Assembly: GCF_026157105.1 (NCBI RefSeq)
Contig: NZ_JANPVQ010000001.1
Location: 1,791,501 to 1,855,500, forward strand
From: Sphingomicrobium marinum
GTDB taxonomy: Bacteria; Pseudomonadota; Alphaproteobacteria; Sphingomonadales; Sphingomonadaceae
DNA: 64,000 nucleotides
Reading direction: 5' to 3'
The notes under the pieces were generated by a model. It searched no databases. It saw only the letters and a list, made by a program, of their open reading frames with translations, and was not told the DNA's origin. Numbering within the stretch: position 1 is the stretch's first letter; every line of letters begins with the position of its first letter. Shown piece after piece: positions 8,024-16,645 of the stretch. The translations under genes were made by a program, and so were the position numbers.

Positions 8024-8938
8024 ATGACAGTCCACCTGCCGACGATCAAGCAGCTGCAGTATCTGGTGGCGCTCAATGAACATGGGCATTTCGGTCGTGC
8101 TGCCGAGCAGTGCTTCGTCACCCAGTCGACGCTGTCGGCGGGGATCCGCGAACTCGAAAACCTGCTCGATGTCGTGCTGGTCGAGCGCACGCGGCGCGTT
8201 GTCCGTTTTACCGCGCTGGGAGAAAAAATTGCAGGTCAGGCACGCGAGGTGCTGCGCGAGGCACAGATCCTGGCATCGATGGCGCAGGCCGAAGGCAAGC
8301 CGCTGACGGGCGAACTACGCATGGGCGTCATTCCCACCATTGCGCCCTTCCTCCTGCCGGCGCTGTTGCCGCATCTGCGCAAGAATTACCCCGATCTCAA
8401 ACTGTTCCTGCGCGAGGAAACGAGCCAGGCGAGCTGCGAGGCGCTGCACCGCGGCCAGCTCGACTGCGTGCTGCTGGCGCTGCCGTATGCGTGCGGCGAA
8501 GTCGAAAGCGCCGAGATTTACGAGGATCATCTGTACATCGCCTACCCCGAAGGCGAGGCACCGCCTGCAAGCGCGATTGCGCCCGCCGAAATCGAAGAGG
8601 GACGGCTGCTACTGCTTGAAGACGGGCATTGCCTCAAGGATCACGCCCTTTCCGCCTGCAATCGTCCGGAAATCCGCGCCTCGGCCTCGATGATGGGAAC
8701 CTCGCTCCATACGTTGGTGCAGATGGTCGACAACGGGCTCGGGCTCACCTTCGTGCCTGAAATGGCGCTCCATGCCGGCATCCTCGACCATACGGGGATC
8801 GAGGCGCGCAAGCTGGAGGCCGATCATGCCAGCCGGCGGGTCGCGCTGGCCTGGCGCAAACAGAGCCCGCGCGGCGAGGAATTCACGATGCTTGCCGAAA
8901 CCCTGCGCGAGCTCACGAAAAAGCTCGCCAACGCCTAA
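8024..8938 (+). CDS. oxyR: Hydrogen-peroxide sensor OxyR (LysR family)
   Basis: This LysR-type regulator senses peroxide through a thiol switch. The N-terminal HTH is LPTIKQLQYLVALNEHGHFGRAAEQC with QSTLSAGIRELE (about 5-65). The ligand domain holds C203 and C212 in DGHCLKDHALSAC, the same nine-residue spacing as the redox cysteines of E. coli OxyR (C199/C208). The length of 304 residues is standard. It is divergent from cysE, and its stop overlaps the convergent pgsA stop by 4 bp. No catalase or peroxiredoxin is adjacent. Confidence 0.93.
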   Translation: MTVHLPTIKQLQYLVALNEHGHFGRAAEQCFVTQSTLSAGIRELENLLDVVLVERTRRVVRFTALGEKIAGQAREVLREAQILASMAQAEGKPLTGELRMGVIPTIAPFLLPALLPHLRKNYPDLKLFLREETSQASCEALHRGQLDCVLLALPYACGEVESAEIYEDHLYIAYPEGEAPPASAIAPAEIEEGRLLLLEDGHCLKDHALSACNRPEIRASASMMGTSLHTLVQMVDNGLGLTFVPEMALHAGILDHTGIEARKLEADHASRRVALAWRKQSPRGEEFTMLAETLRELTKKLANA

Positions 8939-9507
8939 TCCATATGTTTGAGGCCGACGCGCAGGTAATCGTAGCCGGTGACCAGCGTCAGGATGGCGGC
9001 GCCCCAGAGCATGCCCACGCTGACATCGTGCACCCATACCTGCGCCGGCACCGCCCCGCCCAGGATCAGACCGCCGAGCGACAGCATCTGGAGCGTCGTC
9101 TTCCACTTGGCGAGCTTCGAGACAGGCACCGAAATATTGAGCGGCCCCAGAAATTCGCGCAGCCCCGACACGATGATTTCGCGTAATAGAATGACCAGCG
9201 CCGGAATGATGGTGAGCCCGGCAATCACCGGTTCGGGCTCATCGGCGACGCGGCGCGTTGCGATCAGCATGATGATGACTGCGGCCACCATGATCTTGTC
9301 CGCAATCGGATCGAGGAACTGGCCGAGCCTGCTGATTTGCCCTTGGGCACGCGCGAGATAACCATCGATGTAATCGGTAATGCCGACGATCGAATACAGC
9401 ACCCACGTGATGAAATATTCCAGCGGCGTCGGCGTCCATAGCAGCCAGACGAGGATCGGCACCGCAAGGATGCGCGATAGCGTCAGCATGTTGGGAAGGG
9501 TCAGCAT
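8935..9507 (-). CDS. pgsA: CDP-diacylglycerol-glycerol-3-phosphate 3-phosphatidyltransferase
   Basis: This integral membrane enzyme makes phosphatidylglycerol phosphate. The CDP-alcohol phosphotransferase signature D-G-x2-A-R-x8-G-x3-D-x3-D is present as DGYLARAQGQISRLG followed by FLDPIADK. Several hydrophobic helices span the remainder (WVLYSIVGITD, IPALVILLREIIV). I start at 9507 (MLTLPNMLTLSRI), the usual PgsA N-terminus, not at the 14-residue extension. The divergent neighbour is an LplT-like carrier, so this is a small phospholipid locus. Confidence 0.93.
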   Translation of the reverse strand: MLTLPNMLTLSRILAVPILVWLLWTPTPLEYFITWVLYSIVGITDYIDGYLARAQGQISRLGQFLDPIADKIMVAAVIIMLIATRRVADEPEPVIAGLTIIPALVILLREIIVSGLREFLGPLNISVPVSKLAKWKTTLQMLSLGGLILGGAVPAQVWVHDVSVGMLWGAAILTLVTGYDYLRVGLKHMD

Positions 9508-9616
9508 CTTGGCGCTTTGTGTAGGCCAGCCACGCCAAAAGGCCAACATGGCTTGTGGCGCCCTGTTTTCTCGCTAGGCTCGACCCCTGCCCCGGTCCCT
9601 TGAAGGATGTCCTTGC

Positions 9617-10960
9617 TTGAAAACGTCGATCAGCCTGTTGTCGAAGCGTCGTTTCCTGCCGCTGTTCGCTGTCCAGTTCCTCGGTGCATTCAACGACAAC
9701 CTGTTCCGCACGGCAATGGTGCTGCTGATCATCTACGGCATCTACCAAGACCCCACCGCCGAAGCGACGTTGAGCGCGGTTGCAGGCGGCCTCTTCATCC
9801 TGCCCTTCTTCCTGTTTTCCGCCTTTGCCGGCAGCCTTGCCGACAGCGAGGACAAGGCGCTCCTGATCCGGCGCATCAAGACGGCGGAGATCGTCATCAT
9901 GATGACGGGCGCTGCGGGTATCTACTTCCAAAGCGTGCCGCTGATGCTGGCGACACTGACGGCCACTGGCGTACAATCGTCCTTCTTCGGCCCGATCAAA
10001 TACGCCATTATTCCGCAGCATCTGGAAAAAGATGAAGTGCTGGGCGGGACCGGCGTTGTGCAGGCGGGCACCTATGTCGCGATCCTTCTTGGCACACTGC
10101 TGGGCGGTGCGCTTGTCGTAGGAGATGCCAGCGGCGCGCTTGTCGCCCGCGATGCGGCCATCGGGGTCGTGCTGGTCGCCACGCTGGGCCGGATCGCGGC
10201 GCAGTTCGTGCCGCCAGCCCCTCCCGCGGCGGGCAGCACCGCGAAACCGCAATGGAATATTGTCGCCGCCTCGATCCGCGTCACGCGCGAGGTCATGGCG
10301 CATCGCCGCGTGCGCCTAGCCATCATGGCGATCAGCCTGTTCTGGGCGCTGGGGGCCGTTCTGCTCGCGCAATTCCCCCCGCTGGTGAAGAACGGACTGG
10401 GGGCCGATCAACGCGTCGCGACGCTGTTTCTCGCCTTGTTCTCGATCGGCGTCGCCGTCGGGTCGATCGCGGTGAACCGCTTGCTACGGGGTCATGTGAG
10501 TGCGCGATTTGCGCCGTGGGCGGCACTCGGCATGGGCATCGCCATCATGGCGCTGTACTTGCTGATCCGGAATTGGGAGACGGCGGACAATCTCTACAGC
10601 ATCGCGGAATTCCTGTCCCAACCCAAAGGCGACCTGATCGCGCTCGCGCTGTTGGCAATAGCGCTGATGGGCGGCGCATTCGTGGTGCCTCTCTATGCCT
10701 TCGTCACCACGACCGTGGACAAAAGCGCGACCGCGCGGACCATTGCGGTCAACAACATCATTAATGCGGGCCTGATGGTGGCCGGGTCACTGATCCTCAC
10801 ATCGGTGGTGCAAGCCGGGCTTACCGTGGTCGACAGTCTCGTGCTGGTCGCCGCCGCCACACTTGTAGCGTCGTGGCTGGGCTTCCGGCTCGTCAAGGAA
10901 ACGTCAGGCGATGAACAGGCTCATGAAGGTGAAACCGCAAGCGAAGGTCATCGCGAATAG
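9617..10960 (+). CDS. LplT-like MFS transporter (lysophospholipid carrier)
   Basis: The 447-residue MFS protein begins LLSKRRFLPLFAVQFLGAFNDNLFRTAMVLL, a signature of LplT-type lysophospholipid flippases that feed acyl-ACP synthetase. About twelve hydrophobic segments are visible, with a polar C-terminal tail (SGDEQAHEGETASEGH). The start is TTG at 9617 with GAAGGA about nine bases upstream; no in-frame ATG fits. No acyl-ACP synthetase or acyltransferase domain is fused. It is divergent from pgsA, which supports a phospholipid role. The 3' end overlaps a small antisense gene. Confidence 0.82.
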   Translation: MKTSISLLSKRRFLPLFAVQFLGAFNDNLFRTAMVLLIIYGIYQDPTAEATLSAVAGGLFILPFFLFSAFAGSLADSEDKALLIRRIKTAEIVIMMTGAAGIYFQSVPLMLATLTATGVQSSFFGPIKYAIIPQHLEKDEVLGGTGVVQAGTYVAILLGTLLGGALVVGDASGALVARDAAIGVVLVATLGRIAAQFVPPAPPAAGSTAKPQWNIVAASIRVTREVMAHRRVRLAIMAISLFWALGAVLLAQFPPLVKNGLGADQRVATLFLALFSIGVAVGSIAVNRLLRGHVSARFAPWAALGMGIAIMALYLLIRNWETADNLYSIAEFLSQPKGDLIALALLAIALMGGAFVVPLYAFVTTTVDKSATARTIAVNNIINAGLMVAGSLILTSVVQAGLTVVDSLVLVAAATLVASWLGFRLVKETSGDEQAHEGETASEGHRE

Positions 10961-11077
10961 GCGAACATCGTCGCGCTTGCGCTGCTCGGCTGCCGTTTCG
11001 GCCCTGAAGGCAATCGCATAGGCCGCACGCAGGCGGCGCAGGAATTTTTCGAAGGCGAGGCGTTGGGCCAGATCCAT
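10904..11077 (-). CDS. Small membrane protein, 57 aa
   Basis: This short gene encodes MDLAQRLAFEKFLRRLRAAY, then a basic amphipathic stretch (RAETAAEQRKRDDVR) and a single C-terminal hydrophobic helix (FAMTFACGFTFMSLFIA) ending at the stop. The layout is that of a tail-anchored small protein. AAGAAG lies a few bases before ATG 11077. It overlaps the last 57 bp of the LplT-like gene in antisense. I do not recognise a family. The ordered composition and the membrane anchor, in a gap otherwise without a gene, argue that it is real. Confidence 0.6.
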   Translation of the reverse strand: MDLAQRLAFEKFLRRLRAAYAIAFRAETAAEQRKRDDVRLFAMTFACGFTFMSLFIA

Positions 11078-11147
11078 GACCACTTCTTAACGCGCTCTTT
11101 ACCATGAAGGAAGCAGGGCTCCTGCGGCCTGTTCCGATCCGGGACGA

Positions 11148-12800
11148 CTAAGCCGACTTGGCGACCTTGTCCTCGGTCCCCGCCACCAGATCGGCGGTGC
11201 CGTGACGGAGCAATTGCTCGGCCTGATCGGCGGTCATCGGCTTGCCGAAATACCAACCCTGCCCGACGGCGCAGCCGTAGCGCAGCACTGCCGCATGGGT
11301 TTCTTCGCTTTCGATACCTTCGACGGTTACCGGAATGTCGATCGCTTCGGCTAGCGTCGTGACGGCGCGCACGATCGCTTCGGCCTCGACGTCGTGATGA
11401 ATTGCCGAGACGAAGGCGCGGTCGATCTTGATCGAATCGAACGGCAGCGCGCGAAGGTGCGACAGCGACGAAAAGCCGGTGCCGAAATCATCAAGCGCCA
11501 GTTTGATGCCCTGGTTCTTCAGGCTTTCGACGATGGTCTTGGCCATGTCGAGATCGGAGAAGAGCGAGCTTTCCGTAATCTCCACGGTCAGCCGCTCGGG
11601 CGGGAACCCGGTTTCGGTCAAAAGGCGCACCAGCTTCTGCGCGAGCCAGGCATCGCCCAGCTGGATGGGTGCGATGTTGACCGACAAGTCGACCGGCTGG
11701 TCCCATTGCACTGCCGCTTCGAATGCCTTGCGGATGACGCTTTCGGATAGCGCGCCAATAAGGCCATTTTCTTCGGCTACCGAGATGAATCGATCGGGAG
11801 TAACAATTCCCGAAAGCGGGTGATCCCACCGCGCCAGCACTTCAAAGCCTTTGACCCGATTGGTCTCCAGATCCATCTGCGGTTCGAAGAACGGGATGAA
11901 CTGGTCCTGGTCGATCCCGCCGCGGATTGATTGTTCGATTTCGCTGTGGCGAAGCAGTTCGCGCTCCATGCCCTCATCGAACCACATCGGACGCGCGATT
12001 CGCCCGGTGCGCGCATGCGCCAGCGCGATGTCGGCGCGGCGCAAAATGTCGCGGCCCTTCAATTCTCCGGGGCACGCCGACGCTATCCCAACGAAAGCGC
12101 CGACATTGAGAAGCTTGTCCTCGATCATCATCGGCTTCGTCACGGCGGCAAGCGCTGCTTCGGCCAGCGCCATCGGCCCTTCGCGACCACCGCGCTTGAC
12201 CACCGTCATGATGACGAATTCGTCGCCGCTGATGCGGGCTACCTTGCGCTGCTCGCCAGCGACGCTTTCGATGGCCTGCGCGATCCGGCGCAATGCCTCG
12301 TCGCCAACGTCGAACCCGTAGCGGTCGTTGATGACCTTGAACCGGGCGAGCTGGATGGACACGATCGCCACGTGACGATCATCCGCCATTGCTTCGGTGC
12401 GCATGCGCTCGCCTTCTTCGGCGAAGCCCTTGCGATTGAGCAGGCCCGTCATGCCGTCGGTCGACGCAATGTGGGCGGCACGCGCTTCGCTTTCGGCGCG
12501 GCGCTCCATTTCCTGCTGGAGATCGACATAATAGCGCCAGCCGAACAGGATCAGCGCCACGTTCAGCGTAAGCGCGGTAAAGCTGAGCTTGTGATCGATG
12601 CCAAAGCCTTCGCTGAGACGCCCGATCGTGCCGAAGAAGCTGCTGCCGTTCCAGATTAGAAGCATGACGGAAAGGATGAGCACGCCAAGGACGAAAAGGT
12701 CCCGACGCACACGATGCCGCTCACGCCCGAAGAAGCGGCCTAATGAGATTCCACTGGTCACGCAGCCGCAGTAGGGGAAAATGCTTAACACATTCTCCAC
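11148..12800 (-). CDS. Membrane-bound GGDEF-EAL c-di-GMP protein
   Basis: The protein has two N-terminal membrane segments (about 35-55 and 70-92) and a short linker helix. A GGDEF domain follows (about 110-270) with active-site variant RISGDEF, and then an EAL domain (about 285-535) with FEVLARWDHP, DDFGTGFSSLSHL and VEGIE. SGDEF and EVL are variants still compatible with activity, so it could make, degrade or sense c-di-GMP. The start is GTG at 12800; an internal GTG exists 13 codons later. The cytoplasmic enzyme domains would respond to a membrane or periplasmic cue that cannot be identified here. Confidence 0.9.
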   Translation of the reverse strand: MENVLSIFPYCGCVTSGISLGRFFGRERHRVRRDLFVLGVLILSVMLLIWNGSSFFGTIGRLSEGFGIDHKLSFTALTLNVALILFGWRYYVDLQQEMERRAESEARAAHIASTDGMTGLLNRKGFAEEGERMRTEAMADDRHVAIVSIQLARFKVINDRYGFDVGDEALRRIAQAIESVAGEQRKVARISGDEFVIMTVVKRGGREGPMALAEAALAAVTKPMMIEDKLLNVGAFVGIASACPGELKGRDILRRADIALAHARTGRIARPMWFDEGMERELLRHSEIEQSIRGGIDQDQFIPFFEPQMDLETNRVKGFEVLARWDHPLSGIVTPDRFISVAEENGLIGALSESVIRKAFEAAVQWDQPVDLSVNIAPIQLGDAWLAQKLVRLLTETGFPPERLTVEITESSLFSDLDMAKTIVESLKNQGIKLALDDFGTGFSSLSHLRALPFDSIKIDRAFVSAIHHDVEAEAIVRAVTTLAEAIDIPVTVEGIESEETHAAVLRYGCAVGQGWYFGKPMTADQAEQLLRHGTADLVAGTEDKVAKSA

Positions 12801-12826
12801 CCTGAAAAGTTTTTTGGCTTCTAAAG

Positions 12827-12912
12827 TGGTGCGGACGGCGGGACTTGAACCCGCACTCCCTTACGGGAAGAAGATTTTAAGTCTCCAGCGTCTACCATTC
12901 CGCCACGTCCGC
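12827..12912 (-). tRNA. tRNA-Leu (anticodon TAA)
   Basis: Read on the minus strand, the 86-nt gene starts GCGGACG and ends CGTCCGC-A-CCA, so the seven acceptor pairs match exactly and CCA is encoded. The anticodon loop CTTAAAA gives TAA. A long variable arm and the T-arm GGTTCAAGTCC are present, as expected for a class II leucine tRNA. Confidence 0.97.
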
Positions 12913-12945
12913 TGATGTGGCAGGCCGCAAACCGGCCCGGCGTGC

Positions 12946-13248
12946 TCAGGCGTCGTTGGACGCGCCGGCGCCTAAATTCAAGCGTTCGCGCATTTCCTTG
13001 CCCGGCTTGAAATAGGGAACGCGCTTGGCAGCGACGTCGACAGGTTCGCCGGTACGCGGGTTGCGGCCGACGCGCGCATCGCGCTGGCGCGTCGAAAAAG
13101 CGCCGAACCCACGAAGTTCCACTCGGCCACCATTGGCCAACTGGTCGGTGATGCTGTCGAACAGGGCGCTTACAACCGTTTCTACTTCGCGCTGCGTCAG
13201 ATCGGGAAAATCCTGGCAGATTTTCTGCACGAGTTCGGAACGGATCAT
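12946..13248 (-). CDS. ihfB: Integration host factor subunit beta
   Basis: This is a DNA-bending nucleoid protein that pairs with IHF-alpha. The 100-residue sequence [20 protein letters not shown]...[30 protein letters not shown]...[14 protein letters not shown] has the HU/IHF beta-arm motif GRNPRTGEP and the DNA-clamp Pro. It lies 141 bp downstream of rpsA on the same strand, the usual rpsA-ihfB order, with a terminator hairpin between them. tRNA-Leu follows after 33 bp. Confidence 0.96.
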   Translation of the reverse strand: MIRSELVQKICQDFPDLTQREVETVVSALFDSITDQLANGGRVELRGFGAFSTRQRDARVGRNPRTGEPVDVAAKRVPYFKPGKEMRERLNLGAGASNDA

Positions 13249-13324
13249 TCAAGGCCCCCAATGGTCAATCATCAAAATGCCACCTCCCCCGGGTGGCAGC
13301 TAGTGACCAGGAATAAAAGAAAAA

Positions 13325-13356
13325 ATGGGCGGCGCAACCCTCGTTGCACCGCCCAT
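13325..13356 (-). terminator. Rho-independent terminator of rpsA
   Basis: The hairpin ATGGGCGG-c-GCAAC / GTTGC-a-CCGCCCAT has a four-base loop, and on the minus strand it is followed by a T-rich run (TTTTTTCTTTTA). It ends rpsA transcripts before ihfB, so ihfB may have its own promoter or depend on read-through. Confidence 0.85.
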
Positions 13357-13389
13357 CCAAAAAGCATTGCAAAGCTGCAACAGGTCGAT

Positions 13390-15087
13390 TTAGTCGTCCT
13401 TCTGCTTCAATGCTTCGCCGAGGATGTCGCCAAGCGATGCGCCGCTATCCGACGAACCATACTGGGCAACGGCCTGCTTCTCTTCGCTAATCTGCAGCGC
13501 CTTGATCGAAAAGTTGGGCTTCTTCGAACGATCGAAACCGGTGACCATGGCATCGAACTGCTGGCCGACCTGGAAACGCTCCGGACGCTGCTCGTCGCGG
13601 TCGCGGCCAAGATCGGTGCGGCGGATGAAACCGATCGCGCCATCTTCGCCGATCTGCACTTCCAGACCACCGTCGCGCACGTCGAGAACAGTGACGGTCG
13701 AGATCTGGCCCTTCTTGACGCCGTCGGCGCCGCCGGCGGCAACGCCGCCACGCTCGAGCTGCTTCATGCCGAGGCTGATGCGCTCCTTTTCGACATCGAC
13801 GTCGAGGACGACGGCCTTAACCGTTTCACCCTTGTGATGCATGTTGAGCGCTTCTTCGCCCGACACGCCCCACGCGATGTCCGACATGTGAACCATGCCG
13901 TCGACGTCGCCGGGAAGGCCGATGAAGAGGCCGAATTCGGTCGAATTCTTGACTTCACCTTCGACTTCGGTGCCGACCGGGAATTTCTCCGCGAAGTCGT
14001 TCCACGGGTTCGACTGGGCCTGCTTGAGGCCAAGGCTGATGCGACGCTTTTCCTCGTCGACTTCGAGCACCTTTACTTCGACTTCTTGGCTGGTCGAGAC
14101 GATCTTGCCCGGGTGGACGTTCTTCTTGGTCCAGCTCATTTCCGAGACGTGGACAAGGCCTTCGATGCCCGGTTCGAGCTCGACGAAGGCACCATATTCG
14201 GTGATGTTCGTCACGCGGCCGGTGAAGAGACCATCGATCGGGTACTTGGCGCTCGCGCCTTCCCACGGATCGGCTTCGAGCTGCTTCATGCCGAGGCTGA
14301 TGCGCTGCGTTTCGCGGTTGATGCGGATGATCTGCACCTTCACCTTGTCGCCAATGTTCAGCACTTCGCTCGGGTGACCGACGCGCTTGTAGCTGATGTC
14401 GGTGACGTGCAGCAGGCCGTCAATGCCGCCGAGGTCGACGAACGCACCGTAATCGGTGATGTTCTTGACGACGCCTTCGATCACCTGGTTTTCGGTCAGG
14501 TTCTGGATGAGATCGCTGCGCTGTTCGGCGCGGGTTTCTTCAAGGATGGCGCGGCGCGATACAACGATGTTGCCGCGGCGACGGTCCATCTTGAGGATCT
14601 GGAAGGGCTGCGGGATGTCCATCAGCGGGCCGACGTCGCGGACCGGGCGGATATCGACTTGGCTGCCGGGCAGGAAGGCCACCGCACCGCCAAGATCGAC
14701 GGTGAAGCCGCCCTTTACGCGGCCAAAGATGGTACCTTCGACGCGGCCTTCGCCTTCGAAGTCCTTTTCCAGCTTGTCCCAGGCAGCTTCGCGGCGGGCG
14801 CGGTCGCGGCTGAGCATTGCTTCGCCATTGGCGTTCTCGACGCGGTCGACATAGACTTCGACTTCGTCGCCAACGGAAAGGTCGGCCTTCTGGCCGGGGG
14901 CTGCGAATTCACGCAGCGGGACGCGGCCTTCGCTCTTGAGGCCCACGTCGATGACGGCGAGGTCGTTTTCGATGGCGGTCACCTTACCGGTGGTCACCTT
15001 GCCTTCGAAGCCTTCATCTTCGCCGCCAAGTTTTTCATTGAGGAGCGCCGCGAAATCGTCGCGGCTCGGAAATGCCGTATCGGCCAT
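13390..15087 (-). CDS. rpsA: 30S ribosomal protein S1
   Basis: The 565-residue protein binds mRNA at the 30S subunit through repeated S1 (OB-fold) domains. Repeats are seen as GKVTAIENDLAVIDVGLKSEG, then KGGFTVDLGGAVAFLPGSQVD, VVKNITDYGAFVDLGGIDGL, GRVTNITEYGAFVELEPGIE and GEVKNSTEFGLFIGLPGDVDG, plus a divergent sixth. I start at MADTAFPSRDDF (15087); the longer reading adds 16 unrelated residues. It lies between cmk and ihfB, the classic cmk-rpsA-ihfB order. There is no strong Shine-Dalgarno, as is common for rpsA. Confidence 0.97.
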   Translation of the reverse strand: MADTAFPSRDDFAALLNEKLGGEDEGFEGKVTTGKVTAIENDLAVIDVGLKSEGRVPLREFAAPGQKADLSVGDEVEVYVDRVENANGEAMLSRDRARREAAWDKLEKDFEGEGRVEGTIFGRVKGGFTVDLGGAVAFLPGSQVDIRPVRDVGPLMDIPQPFQILKMDRRRGNIVVSRRAILEETRAEQRSDLIQNLTENQVIEGVVKNITDYGAFVDLGGIDGLLHVTDISYKRVGHPSEVLNIGDKVKVQIIRINRETQRISLGMKQLEADPWEGASAKYPIDGLFTGRVTNITEYGAFVELEPGIEGLVHVSEMSWTKKNVHPGKIVSTSQEVEVKVLEVDEEKRRISLGLKQAQSNPWNDFAEKFPVGTEVEGEVKNSTEFGLFIGLPGDVDGMVHMSDIAWGVSGEEALNMHHKGETVKAVVLDVDVEKERISLGMKQLERGGVAAGGADGVKKGQISTVTVLDVRDGGLEVQIGEDGAIGFIRRTDLGRDRDEQRPERFQVGQQFDAMVTGFDRSKKPNFSIKALQISEEKQAVAQYGSSDSGASLGDILGEALKQKDD

Positions 15088-15263
15088 ATAGTTATTACTT
15101 TCGTCTCTGGGTCTGCCGCGAACCCGAGCCACCATGGCCGGATTTCCGTTCTGCGGACTTGGACAAACCTGAAAACCGCCCCCACGGGCCCATCCCGCGA
15201 GAACATCCCCGGTGACAAAAAAGTCGTGAAAGCTTCAACGGGCGTGGCCGCGGAAAAATACCG

Positions 15264-15923
15264 CTATTTCAAACCACTCGCCTGGAGACGGGCTTCCACG
15301 AGCTCGATCGCTCGTTGGACGGCGGCGTCTATAGAGAGATTGGACGTATCTAGCAAGTCCGCGTCCTCAGCCCGAACCAATGGCGCGGCGTCGCGGCTGG
15401 CGTCGCGTTTGTCGCGGGCGCGGATGTCGGCAAGGACCTCGTCGTAGTGCGCATTGACGCCGCGGGCAGTGATTTCCTTGTGGCGGCGCTCTGCCCGTAT
15501 TTCGGGTGAAGCCGTCACGAAGATTTTCGCGCCCGCCTGCGGGGCGATCACGGTGCCTATGTCGCGCCCGTCGAGCACGGCGCCGCCGTCTTGCGCAGCA
15601 AAGGCCCGCTGGCGCTCGAGCAGAGCCTTGCGTACCGCGGGATAGGCGGACACGCGGCTCGCAAGTTCGCCCACGGTCTCCGAGCGCAATTCTTCGTCCT
15701 CGGGGTCGATATTGCCGATCTCTTCGACTGCACGGACTGCCTCGAACGGATTGCCTGCATTGCCGCCAAAACGCCACAGCGACAGCGCCACCGCACGGTA
15801 CAGCAGGCCCGTATCCATGTGCGGCAGGTCGTAATGCCGGGCGAGTGCCTTTGCGATGGTGCCTTTGCCGCTCGCGGCAGGCCCATCGACGGCAATGACC
15901 AGGTCGGTTGGAACAGAAGCCAT
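15264..15923 (-). CDS. cmk: Cytidylate kinase
   Basis: The enzyme phosphorylates CMP and dCMP with ATP. It has the P-loop DGPAASGKGTIAKALA (about 10-25), the substrate motif MDTGLLYRAVAL and the lid and base motif LDGRDIGTVIAP. The start is ATG 15923 (MASVPTDLVIAVDGPA), because the 30 upstream residues are not family-like. It has 219 residues and sits upstream of rpsA, with a 176-bp gap that probably carries the rpsA promoter and leader. Confidence 0.96.
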   Translation of the reverse strand: MASVPTDLVIAVDGPAASGKGTIAKALARHYDLPHMDTGLLYRAVALSLWRFGGNAGNPFEAVRAVEEIGNIDPEDEELRSETVGELASRVSAYPAVRKALLERQRAFAAQDGGAVLDGRDIGTVIAPQAGAKIFVTASPEIRAERRHKEITARGVNAHYDEVLADIRARDKRDASRDAAPLVRAEDADLLDTSNLSIDAAVQRAIELVEARLQASGLK

Positions 15924-16030
15924 GACAGATGCTTTACAGCGCTCTTGCCCTATGGCAAGGCGCGCACCAATCCGGATAGCGGGCTGCAAGGCCGCGCTTC
16001 TGCATGAACGCAAATTCGAGGAACAATTCC

Positions 16031-16348
16031 ATGGTAAAACCCGAATGGGGTACCAAGCGCACCTGCCCGAAATGCGGCACGCGCTTTTATGATCTGGGCA
16101 AGGACGATCCCGTCACCTGCATCGAATGCGATGAGCAGTGGGTGCCCGAGCCCGTGCTGAAATCCAAGCAGCCGATGCCGTTCGAAGACAAGGACGACAA
16201 GAAGAAGGACGACGACGATCTGGCCGCCGACGACCTTGAGGATGTCGAGGACGATGATGGCGGCAGCGCGGACGACGATGTTGACCTGGATACCGGCGAT
16301 GCCGACATCAAGGTCGTCAAGGACGACGACGGCGACGACGATAATTAA
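16031..16348 (+). CDS. TIGR02300 / FYDLN-acid zinc-ribbon protein
   Basis: This is a 105-residue alphaproteobacterial protein of unknown function. It starts MVKPEWGTKRTCPKCGTRFYDLGKDD and has a C-x2-C...C-x2-C zinc ribbon (CPKC, CIEC). The second half is an extreme Asp-rich tail (DDKKKDDDDLAADD...DDDGDDDN). The start is chosen at MVKPEWG, which is conserved, not at an upstream in-frame ATG. A weak hairpin with a T-run (CCCGT/ACGGG, 16371-16392) follows and may end the transcript before tRNA-Ala. Confidence 0.9.
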   Translation: MVKPEWGTKRTCPKCGTRFYDLGKDDPVTCIECDEQWVPEPVLKSKQPMPFEDKDDKKKDDDDLAADDLEDVEDDDGGSADDDVDLDTGDADIKVVKDDDGDDDN

Positions 16349-16415
16349 AGGCTGGGCGCCCGGAGAAATTCCCGTTGCAAACACGGGGTTTTCATCTTAG
16401 AGGGCGCCTTCCCAT

Positions 16416-16644
<229 letters not shown>

Positions 16645-16645
16645 T

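Noticed and set aside
13261-15447. Long open frame on the plus strand, antisense to rpsA
   Set aside because: It is the codon-bias shadow of the S1 gene; the minus-strand reading has six S1 domains, while this one has no recognisable motif.
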